Position numbers and translations under genes: made by a program. 64,000 bases of DNA from Bos javanicus (taxonomy: Eukaryota; Chordata; Mammalia; Artiodactyla; Bovidae), in assembly GCF_032452875.1 (NCBI RefSeq), contig NC_083881.1, positions 59,465,689-59,529,688 on the forward strand. Reading direction: 5' to 3'. This document shows positions 32,740 through 45,700 of this stretch, piece by piece (position 1 is the first letter of the stretch; every line of letters begins with the position of its first letter). The notes beneath the pieces were generated by a model that ran no database searches, was not told the DNA's origin, and saw nothing but the letters and a program-made list of their open reading frames with translations.

Positions 32740-35700
32740 CCCTTGTATTTTCTACTCTAGAGGGAAGGAAAATAAAAACAGTAATACCTAACCTGGAGAC
32801 TGTGAACTTTAATGCTTTTAGAAGCTACGAACAATATAAAAAGTGAAGTATCCAGATATAAGATAAAGGGATTGGTGCGGACTGTGGAGATATGGAAAAT
32901 GTGTGAATAAATACAAATAAATCAATATTGTATCATTCAAAGAATATGTACCTGTAGGCCCAGTTGTAAGTACAGATGGCAATTCTGTAAACTCTGAATC
33001 TGATTTAAAGACATACATAAATGTGAAGGAACTCTCATTATTGGACGGCATGCACATTTTCACTTAAACACCAACATCAGTAACAACAAAACAACTATTA
33101 AGACCTTTTAAACTTAAAATTGTATTTAACTAAAATACTTCCATTTGTTTTTTTTTTTTTTTTCTAAAGAGTTTCTCCCCTTTTATTTTGGGGAAAATTT
33201 GGGGAATTTTGGCTGCTACAGAAGATAATGCAGTAACTCTAATATTACACTCAATAGGCAAAACAAACAAACAAAAATCCTCTCTGTGGGGTTGTTATGG
33301 CTTTGGAAGAAAACTGACTAGGCAGAAATCTAAGATAACAGAAAGTGCATTTCCCTCCCCCATCTGTTTTCAGTTTCTTTCTTCTCCTTGGCTAAATATA
33401 TAGGTTGAGGAGCTAAATTATAGTAATGGCTTTGAGCCTTTTAAAACCCTAACAAAGAAAGAAGTTGTTACTAATGATATCCAGTGTATACACATAAACC
33501 ACCTGTGTGTATCCTGCTTTCTTATAAGACTGCACTTGAATGGAATCAGCAAGAGACCAGGCCTGTGCTGATCCCATTTCCCATAGAGAAGAGTGGACTA
33601 CAGCAGCAGTAAGGGCTAGTTGTTGTGGTTCTGTTGATTGGTCAGTTCTTTTGTCTAAGTACTGAACATCTACACAGATAAAAATTTTGCCAGCAAGGAA
33701 ACTGAGGTTTAGACTGGAAAGTTGTACTTCATAAACTCAAACAGTAACTGGAGAAGCTGGAATTCTGTTCACGTGCTGCTTAGTTAGAAAGCTGATGGAG
33801 TTTTCCTTATGTCATTCAAGTTCCCTTAATAGCGGACAGTTAAAAATTCTGGATACTTAAACAAATAGGTGGCAGACTGGACTGATAATCAGAAAGCCAG
33901 GATTCTTGTTTAGACTTTTCAGCTTGGACAATTTTATTGGTCACTTATCCTCAAGGTTCACATTAGTAATCATTAAAATTTTCCACGTTTCAAATTCTAG
34001 GCAACTATAATTTAATGTTAAAAGCTGTATATTAGACTGAGAATTTCTAAATGGTAGAATCTTATCTAAATATTTGATTTATGTAGTACTTACACACCTA
34101 AAGAGACCTTGAAAATTTTGTTTCTAATGTTGACAATTTGTCAAATTTCAAATGTATTTTCCTTATTACCTTTTCATATCTAATATGTTGAGGAACTCAA
34201 TATAGGAAGGGCTTCAAACAATCATATCTTTGGAACTAGTTTTATCTAGAAGTCTCAATCCAGATGTCTGAGTAAAAAGTACATGAAATTTTATCATATT
34301 TTGGGCATTTGTGGGAAATAGAGTCTTAGTTTAATTTAGTATAGAGAATATGGTAACTTTAGGTTTTTTCATAAAATAGATGCTTATTAAATATTTGGCA
34401 GGAGGAAGTTTTGAAATACTTAGGATTACTAGGAAACTATGTGCATGACTTCAGACTAGGGAGTTTTGTACATATGACTATATAATTTCATTTACATATT
34501 CCTTTAGTAATATAAAATTTTAATTTCAAAAGACTTAAATAGATATTATGAATAATAGTTTGTTTCAACAATGTATATTCTAAAAGTTTTTAACTTAATT
34601 TGTAAGTACTCTTTTCCTGGGAAAAAAAACAAACCCTCCTCTGTCACATTGTCACATAACATCCTATTACCCTATTTTCCCAGGCTGGCAGGAAACTGTC
34701 CACTATAGATGTCTGGAATGGGGAAATATTTCTCTTTGAGCATCTTCTTTGATTGAAACTTCATCTCCATGAAATACTTAGATGAGACTATCAGGAAATT
34801 TAAGTAGTTCCTGACTTTTTGTACTAAGGAGGTAAAAAATCTTTCTTCCTATGATATATAACAAAACCCAGACTTTCATATTTAAGATATCCCAGTGTTT
34901 GAATTCTCATCTCCTCTCATCAATCAGTAAATAAATTTGTATTGTGTGTCTGCTATGTATAATATCCTATTGAGGACTACCTTTGCTACTTGGAAAACTA
35001 GCCAAAATATAGACCTGGTCACAGTTTAGTTTTTTCTGAACATAATGGCTGAAATGATACAAAAATAGAGTTTCATTGAAATTAAAAGTAAATAACTTTG
35101 TGAGGGTCAATCATTTATATTTTAATGTTAATTATTGTGATCACAATTTTATATTTTATAACTAGATGAACTGGAAACACTAGAAGGAGTAAAAATAAGG
35201 AAATGAAAATTAACTTTGGATCTTTAACATTAACAAAGCAGTGCTGGTTGGACTACAAAGTAAGATTTGGGCTTACAATTCATCCATTCATTCATTTATG
35301 TACTCAACCAAATATACTTCCTCAGCATTTGTAATGTGCCACCCTCTCTTCTAAAGGCTGGATACAGAAAGACAAGTTGCATCCAGAAACTGGATGACAA
35401 TATTTATTAACTGTGTTCTGGGAAAGAGACATGATCTTAAGATGAGAAGAACAGAAAGCTGAGCAAATGGGAGCCTGTGTTAAATGTTGACTACTCACAC
35501 GTTTGGCCCCAGGCCAGCCCTGCTTTCCTTCAGGATGACACTTTAGCAAGAATAAACAAAAGCATGTGTGTAGATTAGAGCAAAAACAAACAAACAAACC
35601 CATATCTTTCAACTTTTTACCAACAACTCTTATTTCTGTATGTGAGTACTTCTATACTTTCAATAAAACAATCTTATTGCAATCACAGTTTATTTGGTAA

Positions 35701-35996
35701 TCTCTCTGACTCAAAAGATGCATTAATTTTTCTTTAGTGTAGCTAGTGGTTTATGGTTCACCACACTGTAAATGATATGGAAGGTTCACCTTACTGGAGT
35801 AAACAGCAGCATAAAATATCAACAAACACGGAAAATGATAAATATATTGATTTTAATTCAATGAATTCCTCAGTGAATTTTCCTCAATCTTGTTCTTTTC
35901 ATATTTGTTTAAGCCTACTAAGGTTTCCTTTTTAACAATGTGACATAATTTTGCAGTAGAAGACTTTAGATGATGCCATAGTTTTTACATAGCTAT
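32740..35996. other. Unassigned AT-rich intergenic sequence
   Basis: About 3.2 kb without a recognisable young repeat, exon or RNA gene. Contains a T run at 33149-33165. Short open frames show no domains. Confidence 0.5.
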
Positions 35997-36010
35997 AACA
36001 TGAAAAGATC

Positions 36011-36107
36011 TTGCTGGGATAATCCAATGGAAAGAGGAGCCTGGTGGGCTACAGTCCGTAGTGTCACTAAGAGTCAGACATGACTGAGCAACTAAACATA
36101 CACACAA
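36011..36107 (+). mobile_element. Bov-tA SINE, 3' half only
   Basis: Only the tail half is present (GGAAAGAGGAGCCTGGTGGG to GACTGAGCAACTAAACATAC). AACATGAAAAGA occurs on both sides (about 35998 and 36108), so the short copy is a complete 5'-truncated insertion. Confidence 0.88.
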
Positions 36108-36469
36108 CATGAAAAGAAGCCCTCTTTTAAGTCAACCTTTTAAGAGATGTATTCTGTCCCCCTCTTTTCCCTTGTTCTGTCATAGTTAATCATTTATTAT
36201 GATATACAGAAGACAGAGAGTATCTTGAACTCTGGGAAATAGGAAGAAACAAAAAGATTTCTTAAGATCACTGCAATACAACAGTTTGCTATACAATAAT
36301 CTTTGCATAATTATGCCCAGTAAAGAGTAAAGAATGCACACTTGATTTCTAACACAAATATCCAGATCTCACTCATGAAGAGACTGAAGAGAATTATTAG
36401 CCACCATGTAAATATATAACTTAAGTAAGAAATGCTTTAGTGGAAATATTGCTTATTAATGGATTATTA

Positions 36470-36928
36470 TGTATTATGGGTTGAATTGTGCCTCACTCAA
36501 ACTTCTACGTTGAAATTCTAACCTCCAGTACTTCAGAATGTGACCTTATTTGGAGGGAGAATCTTTACAGAGGTGATCAAGTTAAAATCAGGTCATTAGT
36601 ATTGGCACGAATCCAATATGACTGGTGTCCTTTTAAAAGGGGGAATTTGGAGATGGATACACACACAGGGAGAACACCATGTGAAGATGAAGGCGGAGAT
36701 TGGGGTGACGCTTATGCAAATCAAATGATGCCAGAGATTCGCAGCAAAACACCAGCAATTAGCAGAGAGGCATGCAACAGGTTCTTCCTCACAACCTTCA
36801 GAAGGACCCAACCCTGCTGACACCTTGATCTTAGATGTCTAGCCATCAGAACTGTGAGACAAATTTTCATTGTTTAAGCTACCCAGTTTATGGTACTTCA
36901 TTGTGGCAGCTGTAGCAAACTACAAATG
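36470..36928 (+). mobile_element. MLT1-like (ERVL-MaLR) solo LTR
   Basis: Starts TATGGGTTGAATTGTGCC and contains TGTGACCTTATTTGGAGG, AATCCAATATGACTGGTGTC, CTTGATCTTAGATGTCTAGC and AGAACTGTGAGACAAATTTT, in the order typical of MaLR LTRs. An old solo LTR. The 110-codon frame over it is not a gene. Confidence 0.82.
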
Positions 36929-37352
36929 ATAAAACTCTCATCTAATACTGCCTTCAAAATATTGCCTAAGGCTCTGCTTATTGCTGACAAAATGTTTGGT
37001 TGTTTTTTTTTTTTTTTTTTTTTAACTCTATGGCTGCTAGTATTATAATTACAATAGTAATAGCTAGGTTTTTAAGAAAAAAATTTTTTTAGCACTTACC
37101 ATATCACAAGCTCTATTTGATCATTTCTGATCCAATGAGTTGAATGGAGAGTGAAAAAAAGATTTTTTCATGTTAAAAGAGTAATTTTATTACTTTATTA
37201 AGCACTAATTATTAAGTGTTTTATTAAGCCACTGAAGGTTTGGGGGTGGAATTAAAGGAGCTTATTTACTTACACTAATATGGAAATTGTCATCTTGAAG
37301 TGAGATGCTGCTCCAACAAAATGTGAAAATGTAAAGCCATAGGTTAGATGGG
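36929..37352. other. Intergenic sequence with long T run
   Basis: Contains a T run at 37000-37023 and AT-rich unique DNA. Nothing else recognised. Confidence 0.5.
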
Positions 37353-37572
37353 GGCTTTCCAGGTGGCACAGTGGTAAGGAATGCCAGTGCATGCCTGACA
37401 GTGAGGAGAAATAAGAGATGTGTGTTTGATCCCTGAGTCAGGAAGATCCCCTAGAGTAGAAAGCAGCAACCTGCTCCAGGATTCTTGCCTGGAAAATTCC
37501 ATGGACAGAGGAACCTGTTAACAGACTATGCTGTTGCAAAGAGTCAGATATGACTGAGCATGCACACACGTT
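37353..37572 (+). mobile_element. Bov-tA SINE, diverged
   Basis: Head GGGCTTTCCAGGTGGCACAG, body AGGAAGATCCCCTAGAGTAG, tail GACTGAGCATGCACACA. Confidence 0.87.
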
Positions 37573-37925
37573 AGGGTAGATGGAAGGTGATGGGGAAACT
37601 GATACTTAGGGAATATGGGAAAATCTTTGCTTAAAAACCATTGACTACTCTAACTTAGAAGGAATATCCATCTACAAATGATTTCCAATTAGATGTTGAA
37701 ATGGTCCATAGCCCTAGTGTGTGTTGTCTATTATTAACTGTAGTTCACAAAAAATTACAAAATGTGATGAGCTCAGGTGAAAATAAGCTTTCAAGAAGAA
37801 ATGAAACAGAGTTCATAAATCCAAGGTCTTTCAGGGTTGGGAAACCAAACTACTTGTAGAGATTGAATTAAAAAGACTTTGAGTGATAAGATGCAGTTAA
37901 AAAAATGTTATTACTTGAATAGTGT

Positions 37926-37973
37926 CTTAGCTAAGTCGCTTCAGTCGTGTCCGACTCTGTGTGACCCCATAGC
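37926..37973 (-). mobile_element. Very short Bov-A2 fragment
   Basis: About 48 bases (GCTAAGTCGCTTCAGTCGTG, GACTCTGTGTGACCCCATAG), only the CTG-proximal end of a monomer. Similar in size to the mini-insertion at 63345-63394. Confidence 0.8.
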
Positions 37974-39859
37974 ATAGATCAAAGTAGGATTTGGCTTAAT
38001 CGCAGTTGTTCAAAGAGTCCAATGACAACCACCATTAAGTACAGTGGAAAAAAGGTATGAAGAAGTAGCCATGCAAAATATATTTGAATATTATTTTTAG
38101 GAAATAGCTTTGGATATGATTACTGACTAACACAAACTGGCAGGAATAAATAGATCAGAAATCTACAAAGTTTTTGAGGGATTGTATTGTCAAGAAAACC
38201 AAAAGTGCACTCTTTAAATAGGTATTTTAAAATTCAGATAACATTAATTTTTATACTCCCACATACAGAAAGTAGCCACGGAATGCCTCCAAGGATGACA
38301 TGCTCTTCAAACTCTTTTCAGATGCGACTAAAATAATGACCAGGAAGAGGCCTCAAGAGTTCATAACCAGAGGCCACGGAGAAGAAGTGATAAGATAATT
38401 CTTCCCAGAAAGTAGAATCAAGGCCTAGTCCAACAACTTCTTCTTTACCCTATCCCCACCTCAGGTGTGAGGCTTCCAAAATATCTTTGCAGCAGTATTT
38501 CACAATTACTAAAAAACACTGACTGTGTGTCCTCCATCCTTTCCAATTCAGAATACTTAATGGAGGAGCATTGTACTATTTTCTTTGGGTAGGAGGCAGA
38601 TGTGAGTTTGTTTGATTTATGAGAGGAAGAATTGAACAGATTTTGTTGACCATAATTTGGACTGTGGCTGAAACTGTGTTATGTATTCAACACATTAATT
38701 TCTCTTCCTGGGCACACGGGTTATTTTCCCTTGAAATTAACCTGAAGGCACAAGCAGAAATAATATGAAGCACTTTCAGACCCAGCCCATAAAACAATAC
38801 TGAACAATATAAACATTCTTTATTCTTGTATTCCCCCTCAGTATTAACTTTGTACATTCTTTTCATATGTACCTAAATACAGGAGCATCCTTGGTCCATG
38901 AGTCACCATTAAAAGCGGAGTGTCACAAGAGCTGCCTGACTTTCACTGGACTGTTATTTGAACAAAAAAATTAACAAGAGATCTGAAGTCTTTATTAAGA
39001 TAGCATAGCCAAGTCTATTCTGCATGAAACAGAAATCTTTGGGACACTGCAGCCCATGCCAGACCAATTTCTACTCAATATTTTGCAAACATGGAGAAGA
39101 CTATGGCAGTTTAATTCAACATATAGCTAGGCTTTGCACCGTAATTTGAAAATCCAACAAGAGCACCATTTTCCAAATTACCCTGAGTAATAACTGTTCT
39201 AGTGTGCAGTTTTTCTGTTCACTAAACCTAACCTTTCTCAAGGAATAGACAGAAAGAATGCTCTAATTTTTATAAACAACACTAGTAGATTTTAAAAGTA
39301 TTTTATAAAGTAAACAGAAGAGTTTTATATTGCATACCTAGATCCATTTGATGTGTCTCAAGCATCAATCTTTCCAGTTTCCAAGGTTTTTCTCTGTATT
39401 TCCAGAAATAGGGATCAGTGTCACTGCTTGCTCTTTCTTCCCAGATTGTGGAATGGAGATTTGGATACATAATTATAAAAATATATATACAGCTAAAGGA
39501 AACCATTAATTCTTATTCCTCTTTGATGGCCCCCTATTCCCTACTCTCTTGGCTTACTCTTCCATTTTCTGTAACACATGAAAGGAAAAAAAAGGAACTA
39601 AAAGTAATGCCAAAGTCAGAGCTGGTGACAAGTCTAGCATTTGGCAAATAGTTCACTCCACAATTACCCTTTCCTCCAGTGGTTCCAGACCAGGGACATC
39701 ATTTGGTCATTTTTCTTTTGAAATCTTTGCCTTTATTTCTCAGAAATGATTCATGAAACTCTGTATATGATGAAATGGAAGCCTTTTTCATGTGCATTAC
39801 CATTTTTCTCATTTGTCATTTTCTTTTTCAACTATTCTTATGTTTTTTGTATTTCTTTG
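37974..39859. other. Unassigned intergenic sequence
   Basis: No transposon recognised. 38250-39250 is unique, less AT-rich than its surroundings and could hold conserved noncoding DNA, but that is only an impression. Confidence 0.4.
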
Positions 39860-40095
39860 TGTTTTTGTACGAAAAGTCTTATCTACTCCAAGATTATAAA
39901 AACATCCACCTATTTCCACATAATTAATTGTACTTCTTCAATTTTTAGAAATTTAAATCTTTGATCCATCTGGACTTAATTTTAGGATAAAGCATCAGAT
40001 AGAATTCCACTTTTTCCAAATGGCTAAGTGGTAGTTCTGAGACTGTATTTTGAATAATATAGTTTTACCTCTTTCTCTGTCATTTTAATATTTCT
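39860..40095 (-). mobile_element. Old L1 fragment
   Basis: TTTGATCCATCTGGACTTAA followed by TCCAAATGGCTAAGTGGTAG matches the antisense of a mid-ORF2 L1 segment. Edges uncertain. Confidence 0.5.
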
Positions 40096-40745
40096 ATGTT
40101 AAATCCTCATTTGTACTTCTTCCTATATCTAGACTTTCTGTACTTTTTATCCTTCTTTATTTAAAAATATATTTTCATGTAGAATGCATTTTCCCTGGTT
40201 TTCCTTACTGATTTAATTTTCTTTATTTTGCTGCTGTTTCTTCATGTCCCTTAGGTGTTGGTGTCCCAGTATCTTGTCCTTGGTGGACTTTCATTCTCAT
40301 TTTTTATGTTCCTCTAAGATGTTCTCATCTACTTACATGCTTTCTAATAATATTCATTTGGAAAGGACTCCAAAATTATGTCTCCTTGTCTGGGCTCTCT
40401 CTAGAATGCCAGAACAATCACCTCTTATGTGTGTCTCTCTCCTTATTCTCTGTTTATCTCAAATATAGCATATCTAAAATGGAAGCTCATGGTTCCTGTT
40501 AACCCCTCCACTCAGCCTAAATCTGTTTCCCTTTGGCATTTCCTAACTCAGTCTAAAGCAGCATTGCCCATCCTGTTGCTCCAAATGGAAAGTTCAGAGT
40601 CATACATACTTATTCATAAATAAAGTCTTTTTTGAACCTCCCTTTTCATAATTTTCATGTTAACTCTCATGAAAAAACATTCTCAAATACACATTCTAGC
40701 CACACATTCTAGCCTCATCCGTTAATTTGGGACTTGCCTCTTAAT

Positions 40746-40947
40746 TGTTGCTGTTGTTTAGTCTCTAAGTCATGTCTGACTTTTTTGTGACAATATCAAC
40801 TGTAGCCCACCAAGCTTCTCTGTCCATGGGATTTCCCAGGCAAGAATACTACAGAAGCTTTCCATTTCCTTCTCTAGGGGATCTTCCTGACCCAGGGATC
40901 TTACCTGCATCTCCTCTTTACTACTTAGCCACCAGGGAAGCCCCACC
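40746..40947 (-). mobile_element. Bov-tA SINE, minus strand
   Basis: Reads as the complement: TTGTTGCTGTTGTTTAGTCT tail first, GGGGATCTTCCTGACCCAGG, then the head ACTTAGCCACCAGGGAAGCC. Confidence 0.9.
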
Positions 40948-40959
40948 TCTTATTTAGAC

Positions 40960-41310
40960 TATGACAAAAGCCTCTGTACTACATTCTCTATCTTCAATAT
41001 CTTCATTTTTACTCATTCATCCTTTAGACAGTTTTCAGAGATATAAACACAGATCTGATCATGGTACCTCCTATATTTCCACCAACTTCCTCCAGGTTTT
41101 ACCATCTTCTTTAATGTATCTTTAGCTTAACTGTTTATTCTTGCCTTGCACTATAGAATTTGTGTTAGCTTATTCTGGGCTTCTCACTATACACCAAACA
41201 TACGTGTATCCTTTCATACCTCCAAATATTTGCTTTCAGTCCACTTTTCCTTCTTTGTCTGCCTAACATATACCTGTGCATCCTTCATGACTTATCTAAT
41301 TGCTAGTTTT
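40960..41310 (-). mobile_element. Possible L2 LINE 3' fragment
   Basis: CAGATCTGATCATGGTACCT, ACCAACTTCCTCCAGG and a CTTTCATACCTCC block follow the order of L2 3' ends in antisense. Strongly diverged, so tentative. Confidence 0.4.
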
Positions 41311-41570
41311 CTTTTGCTTCCCAGATATTCCATTTTTTTCCCTCTTGCACTTTAAATAAACTTTCTTTAAATAATAACATCTATGGCAAAATATCAAAAT
41401 TACTTATTTGGATGATTTTGATTGAGGAGATTTCTTATTCATAACATTATCCAACCTGTAACAAAGTTCATGCCATAGAGCAAATGTTCAAAAATCGTCT
41501 CTAAAATGGCGTTCAAACTGGAAGAAAATCTCTAATAATATCTGACCATTTTTTTTCCACATAACAGCAT

Positions 41571-44500
41571 CAGTCAGTTCAGTTGCTCAGTTTTGTCTGA
41601 CTCTTTGAGACCCCATTGACTGCAGCACAACAGGCATCCCTGTCCATCACCAACTCCTGGAGTTCAGTCAAACTCATGTCCTTCATCATGTCGGTGATGC
41701 CATCCAACCATCTCATCCTCTGTCCTCCCCTCTCCTCCTGCCTTCAATGTTTCCCCCCATTGGGGTCTTTTCAAATGAGTCAGTTCATCACATCAGGTGG
41801 CCAAAGCATTCGAGCTTCAGAATCAGTCCTTCCAATGAATATTCAGGACTGATTTCCATTAGGATGGACTGGTTGGATCTCCTTGCAGTCCAAGTGACTC
41901 TCAAGAGTCTTCTCCATCACCCCAGTTCAAAAGCATCAATTCTTCGGTGCTCAGATTTCTTTATAGTCCAACTCTCATCCATACATGATTATTGGAAAAA
42001 CCATATCTTTGACTAGACAGACCTTTGTTTGCAAACTAATGTCTCTGCTTTTTAATATGGGTCTAGGTTGGTCATAACTTTTCTTCCAAGGAGCAAGCCT
42101 CTTTTAACTTTATGGCTGCAGCAACCATCTGCAGTAATTTTGGAGCCCCCCAAAATAGTCTGTTACTATTTCCACTGTTTGCCCATCTAATTGCCATGAA
42201 GTGATGGGACTGGATGCCATGATCATAGTTTTCTGAATATTGAGATTTAGGCCAACTTTTTCACTCTCCTCTTTCACTTTCATCAAGATGTCTTTAGTTC
42301 TTCTTAGCTTTCTGCCATAAGGGTGGTGTCATCTGCATATCTGAGGTTATTGATATTTCTCCCAGCAATCTTGATTCCAGCTAATGCTTCATCCAGTCCA
42401 GCATTTCTCATGATTTACTCTGCATATAATTTAAATAAGCAGAGTGGCAATATACAGCCTGACATACTCCTTTTCTCATTTGGTACCAGTCTGTTGCTCC
42501 ATGTCCAGTTTAACTATTGCTGCCTGACCTACATATAGATTTCTCAAGAGGCAGATCAGATGGTCTGGTATTCCCATCTCTCTCAGAATTTTCCACAGTT
42601 TGTTGTGATCCACAGAGTCAAAGGCTTTGGCATAGTAAATAAAGCAGAAATAGATGTTTTTCTGGAACTCTCTTGCTTTTTTGATGATCCAACAGATGTT
42701 GGCAATTTGATCTCTGGTTCCTCTGTCTTTTCTAAATCCAGGTTGAACATCTGGAAGTTCACAGTTCATGTACTGTTGAAGCCTGACTTGGAGAATTTTG
42801 AACATTACTTTACTAGCGTGTGAGATGAGTGCAATTGTGTGGTAGTTTGAGCATTCTTTGGCATTGCCTTTCTTTGGGATTGGAATGAAAACTGACCTTT
42901 TCCAGTCCTGTGGCCACTGCTGAGTTTTCCAAATTTGCTGGCATATTGAGTGCAGCACTTTCACAGCATCATCTTTCAGGATTTGAAAGAGCTCAACTGG
43001 AATTCCATCACCTCCACTAGCTTTGTTCGTAGTGGTGCTTCCTAAGGCCCACTTGACTTCACATCCCAGGATGTCTGGCTCTAGGTGATTGATCACACCA
43101 TAGTGATTATCTGGGTCGTGAAGATCTTTTTGTTTAGTTTTGTGTATTCTTGCCACCTCTTCTTAATATCTTCTGCTTCTATTAGATTCTTTCCATTTCT
43201 GTCTTTTATTGTGTTCTTTTGCGTGAAATGTTCCCTTGGTATCTCTAATTTTCTTGAAGAGCTCTCTTGTCTTTCGTATTGTATCGTTTTTCTCTATTTC
43301 TTTGCATTGATCACTGAGGAAGGCTCTCTCCTTGCTTTTCTTTGGAACTCTGCATTCAAATGGGTATATCGTTCCTTTTCTCCTTTGCCTTTCACTTCTC
43401 TTCTATTCACAGCTATTTGTAAGGCCTCCTCAGACAACCATTTTGCCTTTTTGCATTTCTTTTCCTTGGGGATGGTTTTTATCTCTGCCTCCTGTACAAT
43501 GTCATGAACCTCTGTCCATAGGTCTTCAGGCACTCTGTCTATCAGATCTAATGCCTTGAATCTATTTGTCACTTCCACTGTATAATCATAAGGGATTTGA
43601 TTTAGGTCATACCTGAATGGTCTAGTGGTTTTCCCTACTTCCTTCACTTTAAGTCTGAATTTGGCAATAAGGAGTTCATGGTCTGAGCCACAGTCAGCTC
43701 CCGGTCTTGTTTTTGCTGACTGTATAGAGCTTCTCCATCTTTGGCTGCAAAGAATATAATCAATCTTATTTCAGTATTGACCATCTGGTGATGTCCATGT
43801 GTAGAGTGTTCTCTTGTGTTGTTGGAAGAGGATGTTTGTTATGACCAGTGCATTTTCTTGGCAAAACTCTATTAGCCTTTGCCCTGCTTCATTATGTATT
43901 CCAAGGGCAAATTTGCCTGTTACTCCAGGTATTTCTTGACTTTCTACTTTTGCATTCCAGTCCCCTATAATGACAAGGACATTTTTTTTGGCTATAAGTT
44001 CTAGAAGGTCTTGTAGGTCTTCATAGAACTATTCAACTTCAGCTTCTTCAGCATAACTGGAGTAATTACTGGAGTGATGCCCACAGATACTGAGACAGAA
44101 GTGTGTTTGAGCGTCTCCTGTGGAGATAGGGGTCAGCAGTGGACTGCCACAGGGACAGAGGCTCTGGGTGCAGCAGACTTGGATTGCATAAGCCCTCTTG
44201 GAGGAGGTTCCCATTAATCCCACCATAGAGCCACCAGAACTTACACAGGACTGGGGAAACAGACTCTTGGAATATACAAACAGAACCTTGTGTGCACCAG
44301 GACCTGGGAGAAAGGAGCAGTGACCCCACAAGAAACTGACCCAGACTTGCCTGTGAGTGTCCAAAAGTCTCCAATGGAGGTGTGGGTCAGTGGTGGCCTG
44401 CTGCAGAGTTGAAGGCACTGAGTGTAGCAGTGTATGCATGGAAGCTTTTGAAGGATGTTGCCATTATCTTCATTACCTCCACAATAGTTTAGCCCCAGAT

Positions 44501-45346
44501 AAATAACAGGGAGGGATCACAGCCATGCCTGTCAACAGAAAATTGGATTAAAGATTTCCTGAGCATGGCTCCGCCCTTCAGAACAAGTCCCAATTTCCCC
44601 CTCAGTCAGTCTCTCTCATCAGGAAGCTTCCATAGGCCCCTTATCCTTTTCCATCAGAGGGCAGACACCCTGGAAACCACAATCACAGGAAACTCACCAA
44701 TCTGATCACATGGACCACAGCCTTGTCTAACTCAATGAAACTATAAGCCGTACCATGTGGGCCACCCAAGACGAATGGGTCATGGTGGAGAGGTCTGACA
44801 AAACATGGTCCACTGGAGAAGGGAATGGCAAACCACTTCAGTATTCTTGCCTTGAGAACCCCATGAACAGTATGAAAAGGCAGAAAGATAGGACACTGAA
44901 AGATGAACTCCCCAGGTCAGCAGGTGCCCAATATGCTACTGGAGATCAGTGGAGAAATAACTGCAGAAACAATGAAGAGAAGGTGCCAAAGCAAAAACAA
45001 TGCCCAGTTGTGGATGTGACTGGTGATGGAAGTCCAATGCTGTAAAGAGCAATATTGCATAGGAACCTGGAATGTTAGGTCCATGAATCAAGGCAAACTG
45101 GAAGTGGTCAAACAGATGGCAAGAGTGAACATCAACATTTTAGGAATCAACAAACTAAAATGGACTGGAATGGATGAATTTAACTCAGATGACCATTATA
45201 TCTACTATTGTGGGCAAGAATCCCTTAGAAGAAATGGAGTAGCCATCATAGTCAACAAGAGTCCAAAATGCAGTACTTGGATGCAATCTCAAAAACCAAA
45301 AACAGAATGATCTCTGTTCATTTCCAAGGGAAACCATTCAATATCA
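41571..45346 (-). mobile_element. Near-complete BovB LINE with inverted 5' segment (twin priming)
   Basis: 41571-44060 is BovB on the minus strand, from the 3' end through the reverse transcriptase (palm motif AFDSVDHNKLW; YADD retained near 42330) up to the middle of the endonuclease domain (AEEAEVE near 44040). 44060-45346 is the upstream part on the plus strand: 5' UTR, then the endonuclease N-terminus (GTWNVRSMNQGKLEVVKQ). The inverted piece ends at about the endonuclease residue where the other begins, so little appears lost at the break. ACATAACAGCAT at 41559-41570 and 45347-45358 brackets the whole, showing one insertion. Frames have stops, and GINKLKW carries Lys where the copy at 52.9 kb has a Glu. 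Confidence 0.92.
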
Positions 45347-45358
45347 ACATAACAGCAT

Positions 45359-45700
45359 ACATTCCATTTATCCTGTCTGAATTGATTTAGATGAATTACC
45401 TCTTCATTAATTATAGTGTTTTGGTAATTCTAGGTCCCTCTCTCCCATAACTTGAGATAATGTATCCAGTTTCTTCTGTTTACTTTTTGGAACAGTCAGG
45501 GAATGGAATGGCAACTGTACGAGGAACAGAGTGAAGGATACAAAGAACAGAATGAATTATGCAATGACTGAGGAACTACCTGCAGGTCGGTCCACTCAAC
45601 TGACCATCAAGAGCAGCAGTAGTGTTAGCACTCTAACTAGGTTAGAGACTGAAGTTGATTGCTTCTTGCTTCTTGATCATGCAGAGTTTCTTCTGTTGTT
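45359..45700. other. Unassigned sequence between BovB and L1
   Basis: No confident assignment; continues the interrupted flank after the BovB target duplication. Confidence 0.4.

Noticed and set aside
36488..36820. 110-codon frame
   Set aside because: Lies inside an MLT1-like LTR; no domain.
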